A stretch of 64,000 bases of DNA, from positions 30,877,555 to 30,941,554 of the forward strand of contig CM072527.1 of assembly GCA_036898135.1 (NCBI GenBank), given 5' to 3'. The translations under genes were made by a program, and so were the position numbers. How positions within the stretch are numbered: position 1 is the stretch's first letter; each line of letters opens with the position of its first letter. Positions 11,913 through 28,530 of the stretch are shown here, piece by piece. Origin of the DNA: Oncomelania hupensis. Taxonomy: Eukaryota > Mollusca > Gastropoda > Littorinimorpha > Pomatiopsidae. The notes below the pieces were generated by a model. It was not told where the DNA came from and did not search any database. It worked only from the letters and a program-made list of their open reading frames with translations.

Positions 11913-12500
11913 GGGACTTGAGTCTCAGCCGTAATGTATAGACTACATCTTTAGCCGAACGCCGGTTGTAGATGGAGACAAACTCCGCTATGGGCTTATC
12001 ATGCCGCTTAATAAATTCGGAAACGGACAGACAGCGTCCCTTAGGAAAGGAATGCTCCGCTATTTCCACAGGGGAGCCAGAGCCGGGGTGGGGGAGGGAA
12101 GGGGGGGGGGGGGAGTCTACGACATCCCGTCCCGCGTACTATTTGGGCTCGAGGCAGGGGCCTTGGAGTCGGACTGTGAACTGGCTGTGTGACCGGGAGA
12201 AGACGGATTTCCCACAGCCAAGCTATGAACCGTAACGACAAGCCCAGCCACGATGTGAACAAGTCTCTCCACCAAGCCTTCGAGCCTGAGTAAGGCAGCC
12301 CAGGATATCTACTGCCATCGGGAGGCGCAGAACCTGTCACTTAAGGGTTCGAATCCCTAGCGGTCTCTGTGACTGTGGGGTGCGGCAATGTACCCGAACC
12401 ATCAACTGTCGAAGGAGGAGGGGGCGGGAGGGGGGAGGGCGATAAACGCCCTCACAGGAGAAACGGGAGCACTAGGGCTTAAAATGAAGAACTAACTAAT
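11913..12500. other. GC-rich segment, no supported gene
   Basis: Distinctly GC-richer than its surroundings, with a poly-G run at 12101-12113. GGTTCGAATCC at 12347-12357 matches a tRNA B box, but I see no convincing A box or cloverleaf upstream. It could be a decayed tRNA-derived SINE. Confidence 0.3.
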
Positions 12501-12533
12501 CCGTGTGAGCCCCCCTTACTCCCTGCCTCCCCA

Positions 12534-12998
12534 GTTGAAAGAATCTCTGTACATTCTTCTTGAAATAATGACTGATGTAGCTATACCTGTATCAAATCCA
12601 TTTTTCTTTGCATCTAAGTCTATGAACGGTTACCTGGATGGCTGGCAAGCCATCCATGCTGTCCCATCAGATATTGGGCTACAGAAGCCAGAGTTGATCA
12701 CATCGACGAAATGCAGAAAGTATGGAGCTACAATCACTCAACTGTTTGATTTGTCACCAAATGAGCAGAAATTGCTAGCAAATCACACGGGCCACTCTCT
12801 GAACATTGAAAAAGAGTACTATCGCCTGCATGAAAGTACCACTGAGATCACCAAAGTTGGAAGATTGCTTGCCAAAATTGACAGTGGAGAAACCCCAGAT
12901 TGTTCTGTGTTTGAAGATGACAATCTTGCTAAATCAACCCCACACAGCAGGCATCAAGACAAGATGGTAAATTCTGTGTCTGTGTTACATAAGAAAAT
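12534..12998 (+). CDS. Tyrosine recombinase catalytic-domain fragment (Crypton-like)
   Basis: An open frame enters after a good acceptor (CCCTGCCTCCCCAG/T) and reads about 150 residues. NPFFFASKS is followed by ITSTKCRKYGATITQLF, then LANHTGHSLNIEKEYYRL and ITKVGRLLAKIDSGE. This resembles the C-terminal catalytic part of tyrosine recombinases: the conserved Arg in CRKYGAT, the His of the GH motif, and the nucleophilic Tyr in EYYRL. The usual box II His (HxxR) is replaced. The layout matches Crypton-type recombinase proteins common in animal genomes. A possible donor (ATG/GTAAAT) lies at about 12966. The N-terminal and DNA-binding parts are not seen. It may be a relic, or one exon of a domesticated gene. 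Confidence 0.6.
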
Positions 12999-14122
12999 GT
13001 CTTGGGAGAGCCAGTTGTCCTTTGTTGCAGAAGATGCAGTATTGCTTCTTGTCAAGGACGTATTTTCTTTTCCCAGTCCCAGCTTTGGCATGTTCAACTG
13101 CACACACACAAAAAAACCCTGTACTTGACCCAAAGTGTCATTAATACTCCACCCGCCTTTTAGGATTCGATTACGAACCTCGGCAATATGAAAAAACGAC
13201 AGAATTTGAGACAATATACATGTAAGCAGTAGAGTCTTGAAAAGGAACATTGAAAGAGAATGTAGTGAGGCTACTCACTGGTAAGAATATTTTCATAAAA
13301 GAGATCATTTTGTTGATCATTATGCTATGCAGAGGGATCAGGGGCAATTTAGTTTAAAGTTCACAATGTTTTGTGGTTTCAAATTCTAGCACATACACAA
13401 AAAAATCCTAAAACCTAGGAAATTAGAAGGGGCCAGCAATTATTTATTTTAAACATATATATTCAATATTGTAAAGCAAAATTTTCTGTTTAAATCAGGA
13501 GGTTAAAGATTGCTATTTAACTAACACATTTATATAATAAAATAAGTTATGTGTACATAACATCTGAGAAACAAAGACATGTGTAACAAAAAGCAGTCAG
13601 TTCCAGTTTTTATTTAAAGAAAAGTTCAGGTTAATATGTCTTGGAAATTGGTTCATATAGGTGTGTTGCACGATTTCTTGCACAGAACGGGGGCAATAGT
13701 CAACACAAACTGCAGACCCAACAATACAGAAGACTCGGACGGCTTAACTTCATACAACAAACTCGCTCTATTGTGATATTCTTTTTGTTTAACCATGGCC
13801 AACGGCACTTAGTTTTGACACTAGCATCGACCACTGAAACTGATTCACCTTCTTTTAACCGTGGCATTAAGTTGTAAGTACGGTACTGTTGTAAAGATCA
13901 CTTTTAACTGAGCACAGGCGCCTCAATGAGTACTCAATAGTTTAGCAGACAAACATCTACAAAATCCAGGATCGTCAGAATTTTGGAAAAACTTATGTTC
14001 CTTCTCAAGCAAAAATGTACGAATGGTTTCAGTTGCCATATGGGAAAGATTGATCCATGTTCTTGCTCTTGACAAGAGAAAAACAGTGCTGATTTTTTTC
14101 AATAACCGATGTGATGACTTAC

Positions 14123-19202
<5,080 letters not shown>

Positions 19203-19290
19203 TTTGAGTGTCTTCGTGCTACGTCACACATCACAGACAAGACGTCACTTCACAGCGCGTGCTCTCATTCATTCACTATTAGCCTGTCTC
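19203..19290 (-). promoter_or_regulatory. Candidate promoter with CRE-like sites
   Basis: Directly upstream of the MAELKS start. On the minus strand there are TGACGTCT and TGACGTAG, which resemble ATF/CREB sites. The start region AAAATGGCGGAG resembles the YY1 element often found over start codons of housekeeping genes. No TATA box is evident. Confidence 0.4.
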
Positions 19291-19533
19291 ATCAAAAATT
19301 AATATGGACCCTCAGAAGCACGACAGAGTGTAGCAAGGGAACTAACTGCATTCATAGTACAGGTTTTTGACAACATGTCAAAAAAACACGATTTATGTCC
19401 CATGTAATCCAAAACAGCAAAAAAAGTGTACCCGTTTTCTGACAACATTTCAATGTTGACACTTTCCTATCCATGTTGACACAAGTAAGGTCGCGTAACA
19501 TACGTGTGTTGCCAGAAACCAGGTGATATGAGA

Positions 19534-19534
<1 letters not shown>

Positions 19535-19618
<84 letters not shown>
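19535..19618. repeat. (TA)n microsatellite
   Basis: An 84-bp TA run. Its left flank (GTTGACAC motifs and GATATGAGAG) resembles the flank of the TA array at 6328, so it may derive from the same element family. Confidence 0.95.
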
Positions 19619-19619
<1 letters not shown>

Positions 19620-19621
<2 letters not shown>

Positions 19622-20570
19622 TAAGAACAGCCTATAATATCATTATTTGAGGTATAAATACATTAATAAACTGCATGGCTGCAAAGTGAAATCAATGTTT
19701 AAGTTTAAAAGCTGGTTAAAAAGTGGTTCTATATTTACTTATGATAATGCGAGTTAATTAACAGTCTGAATCACTGTGATGACCTCTCACTTAAGTATTC
19801 AATGATTAAAATATTATACTGGCTGTAATACATCAATATAAATAGAAATTATGATTTATTCTTCAGTGGCAGTTCACTTGCCAATGTACGCACACTAATA
19901 ATTCATCTGTTCTAAACGGTCTACAAAATGGCCTTACCTTTGCCTCTTTCCCCGGTCAGTTCATGTGGTACACACTCTAAACTTGCTCTTTTTAAGTCAG
20001 GAATCCATTTTAATTGATAATTACAAAGGTGTTTTGAATATGAACACATTACACCTTCGAAAGTTGTTTATTACTGGGCCCTTGACGATGTGTCCCGTGC
20101 GTTATTTCCCTTTGCCACGTGCTACGGCTTTTTACTTTTTTACATGGTCAACGTCACTCGTATAATTACTGAAGGTGTTTTGAAGCGCACCGAACGCTAT
20201 AAGTATCAATGTTCGTAGCTTGAGTGAAAAAGTGTAGCCTTCGTTTTAACTATCAATATTTCATTACATTATTTAAATTTAGTTGTCACCCACTTTCCCT
20301 ACACTGACTCCCCTCCAATTTACATGTATTTAATTGACCCTAACTCCCCATTTCAAACATCTCCTTCCGATCCAACAAATGAACTAAATAAATGTTATTA
20401 TGTAATATAGGCCTACTTTAAAGTGGCAGTTCGTTGTTTAAAATGTATTAATAATCTACAGAAAGTGGGAAAACTGAGAATGTACACAAATTATAGAATA
20501 GATGTTTTCTTTGCTTTGGTGTACAAATAAGAAAGCGCATTTTTAAAAAACAAACTATAGGCCTATATAT
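19620..20570. other. No gene seen
   Basis: No supported exon. One donor-like AAAG/GTAAGG on the minus strand near 19930-19945 has no adequate frame. Confidence 0.4.
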
Positions 20571-20571
20571 A

Positions 20572-20727
20572 TAGTACAGTAGATTGATAGAACGGAATAG
20601 GAATGAGAAAGAACAAATGAGAAAAACAGCGATAGTAGGAATTTTAAAGCACTAAATTTCCAGGAAATGGGGATATAATTTATACAGAACCCCCCTCCCC
20701 CCCCCCACCCGCACCCCAACGGGGGAA
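20572..20727 (-). mobile_element. Family A repeat, partial (TATA-end portion)
   Basis: Only the end carrying the hairpin and TATA-like box is present (GAATGAGAAAGAACAAATGA to CACCCGCACCCCAACGGGGG). The tail end is missing, unlike the 3' stubs elsewhere. Confidence 0.75.
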
Positions 20728-20959
20728 TGAATTTTAAAATGAAATTTTGAAACAAAACATGTTTACATCAAACAAAATATATGGAGGGATAGATGAGAAA
20801 ATTATAGATGACATAAACACCATAAAAAAGTAATTCTGACATTGTTTATTTTTTATTTCTTCGCTCGCCTGCTCTAATGCAATGTAGACATACATTACAC
20901 ACAATGTAATTTGTCCATTTTTTGTATGCAACAAGACTAGCTAACATCCAAATTGAACA

Positions 20960-21105
20960 TAAAATATTCCTACGAAAAATATTACTTTACTACTAAAATT
21001 TAACGATCCATTTATCACTAAAACATATTCACTTACCACTAAAATATAACTATCCATTTACTACTAAAACATAACTATTCATTTACCACTAAAATATAAC
21101 TAAGA
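20960..21105. repeat. Degenerate minisatellite, about 29-bp unit
   Basis: About five imperfect units of the type CCACTAAAATATAACTA..CATTTA in tandem. Confidence 0.7.
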
Positions 21106-21109
21106 CATT

Positions 21110-23285
21110 ATTACCCAGCCAACATCCATATCTAATGTAATAGTAACAGTAGTAAAATACTGCGTAGCATCAAATATTGGATCTTACTAATAACTAGAAC
21201 AGTTACTGGTAAACAAGCAAAGCAAACACGTCATTAGAACTTACTGAATACTGCCCACCATTAAACATTTATCAAAATAACCCACCCAAATACAATACAA
21301 AATAAACTAAACTAAAAGAAAATAAAGTAAATATTACCTGAAAACAGAACTTAGCAATAAATAACAAAGTTTTCTCTAGCTTTAAAACATTTAAAAAATG
21401 CGAAAAATAACAAGTCACTGCCTACTACATATATAACATCAAAATAACTCATATGTTGTAATTAACGGTTGTTCAATTGGAAAAAATAAGCTGATCAAAA
21501 TCTTGCTTATACATTTATAAAATGGTATAGAAAACAAAATCCAAATACAAAAACAACAGCATATGTGAAAATAAACTAGTGGTAATTGATAACCAATAGA
21601 AAACGAAGTACCAGAAATGTTTAAATAAGGAAAATTGAAACGGAAAAAAATAATGCCAATGTTTATCATTTTCAATACTAATCTTTCCCCTCATGACCTA
21701 AAAAACGCTAAGAGAGAAAGATAAACTGAAACAAACAAGTACAAAACATTTAACATGTTTTGAACCTTCATTAATATGAATTCAGATACAATAAAAATAA
21801 ATCAAACAGTAAACAAACAACTTAGATAAACTGAATAACGGTATTGAGTTATCTTTATCGGATAACGTTTACCCTAATGTATACATAAAATATTGAAAAA
21901 CAAACACAATTAGGAAAATAAAATTACAATACCATTATTACTGTTATCTACTAGCATGACCTTTCTCTAAAATCAAATGAACATGAAATAGTAAATACAT
22001 TTTAAAAAAAATCTGTATACAGTTACAAAGGAATTATGTCTACTTACCACAATATTCATAAACACAAAATAAAAATTGTTGCTTCCTAGTATTTTAGCGC
22101 CACCAGACATTTGTAATTTAATAGCCTGAGTATTTCCTCAATTGACTGACGTCGTAATAATGAAATGTACACTGTTACATAATACATCTATATACAAAGT
22201 TACATACACCTACATGTTTATTATATACAAACGTATACCCATGTGTAAAGTATATATATATACATGCAGCATACTTGAGTTACTTTTGGATATTTTGTCG
22301 ATTATGGTTCTGCTGTATCTGGCGCCATCTATAACATACACATGCGAATGGCTTTTTTTGATTATGAGCAACAAACATATGATTAAAAGTAGCAATTCAC
22401 AACACAAAGCCCTAATGTATAAATTCAGACAAGAAACAAAGTAAAAATAAAATCGTTCAAGCACCTTTTAACAAATGCTACTCCAGACAACAAGGTGATC
22501 AGTACCAAAACAAAACAAAACAAAACAACAACAAACTTCAGCACTCAGAAGGCAAGGCTACCCTGTAAAACATTAAACTATAAACTGTCCTCCCACTTAC
22601 AGGAGCTTCTAACACTACAGATGGAGTATTCATAGAATCCAGAAAAAGGAGAATTAAATCATTTAAAACAGACATAAATTTCAATTGGCAAGAAAACGGT
22701 TCACTTAAAGAGGTAACTGATCATAATTTTTTGTTCTCGTGGTCACATCAAAAGCAATCAGCAGAAAACTTCAAGGAAGCTTTCAAGGCATACCTCTTTT
22801 AATCTCATCAATAGTCAATATCCGCCTCACTGAACTATTCCGTATATAACATGTAAATACCTTTAAGCATGTGATTGCCCATTTCCCAAGTTTTTATTTA
22901 TTTATTTTTAAATTTATTTATTTAGTAGCACAATGGGCATGAACTGGTGTGCTTGATTTTTTGGGTTTCTTACCTGTGCTATACAATACTACATCATCAT
23001 CATCATTATCACCATTATCATAACCACCACCACAAGAAAGCATTATCTGAGCTGTAAAAATGATAAAAGAAAAAAACACAGCCTAGTGTTTTTCTATAGT
23101 GCTGAACAGCACACAAAGTTTTTCCAGGCCATGCCACTGCATGTCAAAACAGTAGTTTTCCTTTAGTTGTACTTTGTAACATTTGTTGAACGTATACAAA
23201 AAAGAAAAACAGAAAACGTCCTCCTCCTTCCCAATTCCATCACCCTCCCGCTTTCTGTCTACATCGCAATGTTATTAGGATAACT
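21110..23285. other. AT-rich region without a supported gene
   Basis: Long AT-rich sequence with no splice-bounded frame. Around 22620-22810 the plus strand gives short LINE-like scraps (NFKEAFKAYLF) followed by TTTATTTATT runs, perhaps a very old LINE 3' end. CAT/ATC repeats lie near 22993-23011. Confidence 0.35.
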
Positions 23286-23289
23286 AATT

Positions 23290-23900
23290 AGTTAGTCATT
23301 GCTTACAGGGTCCAGCGGACTGCAAAGAGCCGAATCAGGACCACAAAATCAAGACCTCAACTTGGCTGAAAGAGGACTCTCTAATCCGCATAAAAGATCT
23401 GCTGAAACAGCCCTAGTGGTAACACTGAAGGCACTCCATTGGCCGGTCACTTTACAATAAAGACACCCCACACAGGGGACACTGATGTTATACTCTAAGT
23501 TATAGAACCCCCGTTTACAAAAACAAAATAGAATACAAACATCATTATAAAATATCAACAAAACACATACATATAAATTGCCTACGTTGCCAAAAATAAC
23601 ATCATAGGAAGTCCCAGTGACCATTTGGCAGAAAGAGTCCAATATTCCCAAGCTGATCCAACAGACCTCACACACAAATGATGAGTTTTGTCCATGAGAG
23701 TTTTCAAGAAAAAAGGTAAGTGACTGGTATAGCGAAGAAGAAGATAGTATAGTAGATTGATCGAACAGAGTATGAATGAGAAAGAACCAAAGAGAAAGAC
23801 AGCGATAGTGGGAATTTAAAGCACTAAATTTTCAGAAAGTGGGGATACTATTTATACTGAAACCCCCAGCACCCCTTCGGGGGGGGGGGGGGGGGGGTCA
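23290..23900 (-). mobile_element. Family A repeat, copy 4
   Basis: The CTAA-tailed subgroup: the GTAAGCAATGACTAACTAA tail lies at 23288-23308 on the minus strand. The TATA-end hairpin is expanded into a G run (23878-23897). A further 80-bp piece of the family's central part follows at 23905-23985. Confidence 0.88.
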
Positions 23901-24039
23901 GTATAAAAAATCTGCTGAAACAACCCTGATGGTAACACTGAAGGCACTCCACCAACGGGTTACTTTACAATAAAGGCATTCAAACTATTATGATTGACAC
24001 ACGAACAAACGTTCCGATCATTTTATTTTGCAAAGCATG

Positions 24040-24465
24040 CAATAATAGTGTAAAATGTTGATATTTTCCGTTGACTGATATTGTTGTAGTATGGTTGAGA
24101 ATTTTCTGGAATTACTTGTTCATTATCCATCAAAGTTTCCAGATCTATGTGGCGATAGCTTGTAAACTGAGGAATGTTCTATGACGTCAGACAACACATA
24201 GTTCCGGTGATTAGTTTTATTGTGATTGGATGTTATTGCATCATTCTGGAATGTTTGAAGTTTCTATGGATTGCAGAGAGGCTATATAAGTAATGCACGA
24301 TCTGCTTGTAAAAAAATGATTTTGGAGTGATTTTTGGAAAGCCATCTTGTATGCAGTTGTTGATGTTTGCTGAATAAAGTTGGAAAACTTTATACGATGA
24401 CTCCTGCTGAATGACCAGGTTGCCTGGATAAATGAATTAGAGTTATGCATATAAAGTTAGTTAGT
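24040..24465 (+). promoter_or_regulatory. LTR-like promoter/polyadenylation module
   Basis: Between two family-A copies lies a compact arrangement: TGACGTCA at 24182, an inverted CCAAT-like GATTGG at about 24217, TATATAAG at 24283 and AATAAA at 24373. The 90-bp spacing from TATA to polyA signal fits the U3-R layout of a retrotransposon LTR, so a solo LTR is likely. I could not fix the TG/CA ends or a target duplication. Confidence 0.4.
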
Positions 24466-24467
24466 TA

Positions 24468-25040
24468 GTTATTCATTGTTTGCAGGGTTCAGCAGACTGC
24501 AAAGAGCCGAAACAGGACTACAAAATCAAGACCACAACTTGGCTGAAAGAGGACTGATCTGCATAAAAGACCTGCCGAAACAACCCCAGTGGTAACACTG
24601 AAGGCAATCCATCAGCCAGTTATTTTACAATAAAGACATCCCACGCAGGGGATGCTGAGGCTATACTCTAATTTATTAAACCCCCGTTTACAAAAACAAA
24701 ATAGAATACAAACATCATTATAAAATATCAACAAAACACAAATATATAAAATGCCTACTTTGCCAAATAATATCATAGGAAGCCCCAGTGACCATTGAAG
24801 AAAGTGTCCAATATTCTTAAACCGATCCAACAGACCTCGCACACCAATGAGGAGTTTTGAGAAAAAAGATGACTGGTCTAGCGAAGAAGAAGATAGTGTA
24901 TTAGATTGATATAACAGAATAGGAATGAGAAAGAACCAAGGTGAAGGAGAAAGACAGAGACAGTGGGAATTTAAAGCACTAAATTTCCAGAAAGTGAGGA
25001 TACTATTTATACAGAAACCTTCGGCACCCCCATGGGGGAC
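24468..25040 (-). mobile_element. Family A repeat, copy 5
   Basis: The CTAA-tailed subgroup, with the tail at 24458-24486. A long chance frame (148 codons) crosses it on the minus strand; equivalent frames in other copies are broken, so no protein is claimed. Confidence 0.88.
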
Positions 25041-25064
25041 ATGCATATCAAGATTCAAGCATCG

Positions 25065-25670
25065 GTTAGTTATTTATTGCTTACAGGGTCCAGCGGACTG
25101 CAAAAAGCTGAATCAGGACCACAAAATCAAGACCACAACTTTGCTGAAAGAGGACTCACCCCTAATCCGCATAAAAGATCTGCTGAAACAACCCTAGTGG
25201 TAACACTGAAGGCAATCCACCAGCCGGTCACTATACAATAAAGACATCCCACACAGGGGACGCTGAGGCTGTACTCTAATTTATTGAATCCCTGTTTACA
25301 AAAACAAAATAGAATACAAACATCATTATAAAATATCAACAAAATACAATGTATATAAAATGCCTACATTGCCATATAATAACATTATAAGAAGCCCCAG
25401 TGACCATTTGGCAGAAAGAGTCCAATATTCCCAAGCTGATCCAACAGACCTTACACACAAATGAGGAGTTTTGTCCCGGAAGAGTTTTCAAGAAAAAAGG
25501 TAAGTGACTGGTCTAGATAAGAAGAAAATAGAATAGTAGATTGATAGAACAGAGTAGGAATGAGAAAGAACAAAGGAGAAAGACAGCGACAGTGGGAATT
25601 TAAAGCATTAAATTTCCAGAAAGTGGGGATACTATTTATACGGAAACCCCTAACACCCACACGGGGGGTC
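25065..25670 (-). mobile_element. Family A repeat, copy 6
   Basis: Follows copy 5 in the same orientation after 25 bp. Hairpin and TATAAATAG box at 25632-25665, tail at about 25066-25085. Confidence 0.88.
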
Positions 25671-25694
25671 AAGCATCGGGGCTGAATCGACTAT

Positions 25695-26100
25695 TGACTA
25701 CATGTGTAATACCATGCAGGGGATGCTGAGGCTGTGCTCTTATTGAACCCCCGTTTACAAAAACAAAACAGAATGTAAACATCATTACAAAATATTAACA
25801 AAACATACACATATAAATCCCTTCAATGCTAAATAATAATACCATAGAAAGCCCTTGTGACCATTTCACAAAAAGCGTCCAATATCCCCAAGCTGACCCA
25901 ACAGGCCCCATACACAAATGAGGAGCTTTGGGAGAGTTTTCAAGAAAAAGGCTAGGAGATTAGGTGAAGAAGATAGTAGATAGATAAAGCAGATTAGGAA
26001 CGAGAAAGAACAAATGAGAATGACAAAAACAGTGGTAATTTAAAGCACTAAATGTCCACAAAGTGGGGATACTATTTATACAGAAACCCCGTACTCCAAC
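25695..26100 (-). mobile_element. Family A repeat, copy 7 (tail end missing)
   Basis: Third in a run of adjacent copies. It begins at the CATGCAGGGGATGCTGAGG point, so the last 230 bp before the tail is absent. More diverged than its neighbours. Confidence 0.8.
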
Positions 26101-26521
26101 AGGGATACAGCGTTATTAGATATAATAATTACAGCAACCGTCATATGCACGATAAACATGAACTAGAATTTCAACCAATCAATGGTTTACCTCAATGATT
26201 AACAAACACGCAGGTAATAATTCTATTTGATAGCATGTTGAATAATTAATCCTAGTCAACAAAACATAACACGGACTCAATACATGCACACACTCAATCC
26301 ATATTTCATGAACATGTAAATTCACAAATATACAAATTACACAGACTGGTAATAAGCATATAAGTCTACATTTGAAGTACATAGACATGATTCACCCTTC
26401 ATGTATGCACCATGCCATCAAAACGAATCCACATCAGTTTTTATGAAAAACATGTAACTTACATTGAATTCACTATACATGTAATTATTCTACACTCAAC
26501 AGCACATAACATTGATTCAAA

Positions 26522-26830
26522 CACTGGCTCCCGGTTGCAAAGAGAATTGACTATAAAATCCTCTCTATTACATATCAATGTGTAAACAAAACAGCTCCTG
26601 AATATCTTCAAGAATTTATTAACATTTATGCTCCTTCTGGCACTCTCCGCTCATCGTCAGCACCACAGCTTGTAGTGTCTGGTAAGGGAGAGGGCACTGA
26701 AAAGAAGCGACCTGGGGCCCGGTCATTCACAAATGCTGCACCTACCCTTTGGACTACCATACCAGAGGATATTAAATTGCAACAGATGTCGATAAGAAAC
26801 CAGAAGCTCAAGACCTTTTTTCACCACAGT
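26522..26830 (+). mobile_element. L2/CR1-type LINE, C-terminal coding fragment
   Basis: One open frame reads HWLPVAKRIDYKILSITYQ, then NKTAPEYLQEF, SGTLRSSSAPQL and ARSFTNAAPTLWTTIPEDI. This is the recognisable end of L2/CR1-type reverse transcriptase proteins. It has no stop within about 100 codons, but the upstream reverse transcriptase domain is missing. Confidence 0.85.
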
Positions 26831-26959
26831 AACTGGCACATTTTTCCTTGCGCTCCAAGCATGTCTCTGCAACATGGAGCTGTTCGCCACACAAGCGGAC
26901 ATTGGATTGGATTGTATTCATACAAACATATAAAGATGGCGGACAAGATTTTATGAACG

Positions 26960-27500
26960 AGCAAGACTTACCATATTATAACCCAAAACATAGGAAATGC
27001 CAAAATGGATGATTTAAAATGCACAAACCATATTCAAAATTGACATGACTGTAACAAGACGTACATTTATTTTATTTTTTAAAAATATTTACAACTTCGG
27101 TTTGTATAGCATAAACATAGCTATGCAATGTAAAAATATATGTAGCAGCAACACATAACAGAATATATAGCATACAAATGTATAACATACTATGTAACAT
27201 AAGGTAATATGTAATACAGTTATGTAACACAATGTAGCAGATACAAAACATAGTAGTGTAACACAGTTATGATTTAATAACACAATGGAAAAAAGCATTG
27301 TGAAAATGACTAAGGTCTACAACTGAACGTGCAAAGCACCAACAAAAAATTTTAAACTAGAAGGGCAAAGCCCATATGATTCATATGCTCCTTATGGAAC
27401 TCGAAATATTTAACATGAAAATGAGCGTCCAGATATTACAAAATGAAACGGTAGCACTAAAATGCAAATTAATACGGTACATGTACCGACTGTGATCTTT
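26960..27500. other. No gene seen
   Basis: AT-rich, with irregular TGTAACATA-like repetition at 27120-27290 and no other structure. Confidence 0.45.
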
Positions 27501-27509
27501 CTATTCTCT

Positions 27510-28430
27510 TGGCTTTGAGATGACCTTGACCTCCGGCTCCAAATACACTCATGTACTATCAAATAAACTACAGTAAAAGTTGTATTATGCACCCTCTCCC
27601 TTCGCTCCCTACAAAAATGTGACCTTGAGATGACCTAGGCCTTCAATGACCTTGACGTTAGGATGACCTTGACCTTCATGTAACCTCTGTGTGTGGTCCT
27701 GACTCGGCTCTTTGCAGTCTGCTGGACCCTGTAAGCAATGAATAACTAATCTCATGCATGTCTGATTTTTAAAAAAATCCAATGTTGTTGCATACTATGG
27801 GTTAAATAAACAACCATTCCACTGTATGATGACCTATTTTTTGTGCTTTTTTGTAAGGTCTAAAATGACATTGACCTTCAAGATCAACGAAACACAGAAC
27901 AAATATGAAAGATCAATCTATCATCTCTAAATACAACAAGTTTGGACTTTTATGTCTCATAGTTTAGGGTCAAGGTCATTTCAAAGTACCTATACTAACC
28001 GACTTTTGACAGCTCCAGTTACCTTGACCTTGGAGTGAGGTTGACCAAATTTGTATAGTGTGTGTGTCTCATTGATGTGTGTCTCATTGATATCTATCAT
28101 GTATCAATAAATCATAAGTTCAATATTAAAAACCTAGGAAAAAAGTGAACATTTGTGAAAATTTGACATTTTTTCTAACATCTAACACTTGTTGACCCTC
28201 TGACCTTGAAGTGAAGTCATTCATTCACTAATCACTTATGAGGTCTTGTGGGTTTACACCATCTTACAAAGTTTGGTTGTGATAGTTGAAATAGGTTCTG
28301 AGTACTTACCCACTTTAAAGATTTTTGCACAGATAGTTGGCGGACAAGAGGACGGATGGACAAACTTTTATTTTCAGTCATTTTTGGACTATTTAGGACT
28401 TACCTTGCACAGATTTGCAAAAATCGGTAG
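27510..28430. repeat. Dispersed repeat family D
   Basis: Contains repeated TGACCTTGA blocks (near 27522, 27621, 27649, 27665 and 28200) and ends with a GGACGGATGGACAAACTTT segment. That end piece recurs at 59508-59545. The family is split by a short family-A stub at 27698-27752. Confidence 0.6.
27698..27752 (+). mobile_element. Family A repeat, 3' stub in opposite orientation
   Basis: Only the last 55 bp of the family: GTGGTCCTGACTCGGCTC, then TTTGCAGTCTGCTGGACC, then CTGTAAGCAATGAATAACTA. This is the only copy reading toward the plus strand. Confidence 0.85.
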
Positions 28431-28530
28431 TTTTTGTTGTTGTTATTTTTTTGGGTGGAGAGGAGAGGAGGAGGGAGGAGGGGGGGTGGGGGTGAGTACA
28501 CAGACTTGCATTGCTAGTCATGTTAGTTTG

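Noticed and set aside
12340..12400. tRNA gene suggested by GGTTCGAATCC
   Set aside because: No A box at the right distance and no cloverleaf; at best a SINE remnant.
13923..14110. Minus-strand frame with ATETIRTFLLEKEHKFF as a further exon of the 19.2-kb gene
   Set aside because: No good acceptor in phase with the exon at 14123-14179; it reads on from that exon's donor into intron.
24612..25058. 148-residue minus-strand frame over a family-A copy
   Set aside because: Corresponding frames in other copies are broken at different places and the composition is Cys/Phe-rich without a known domain. Treated as chance.
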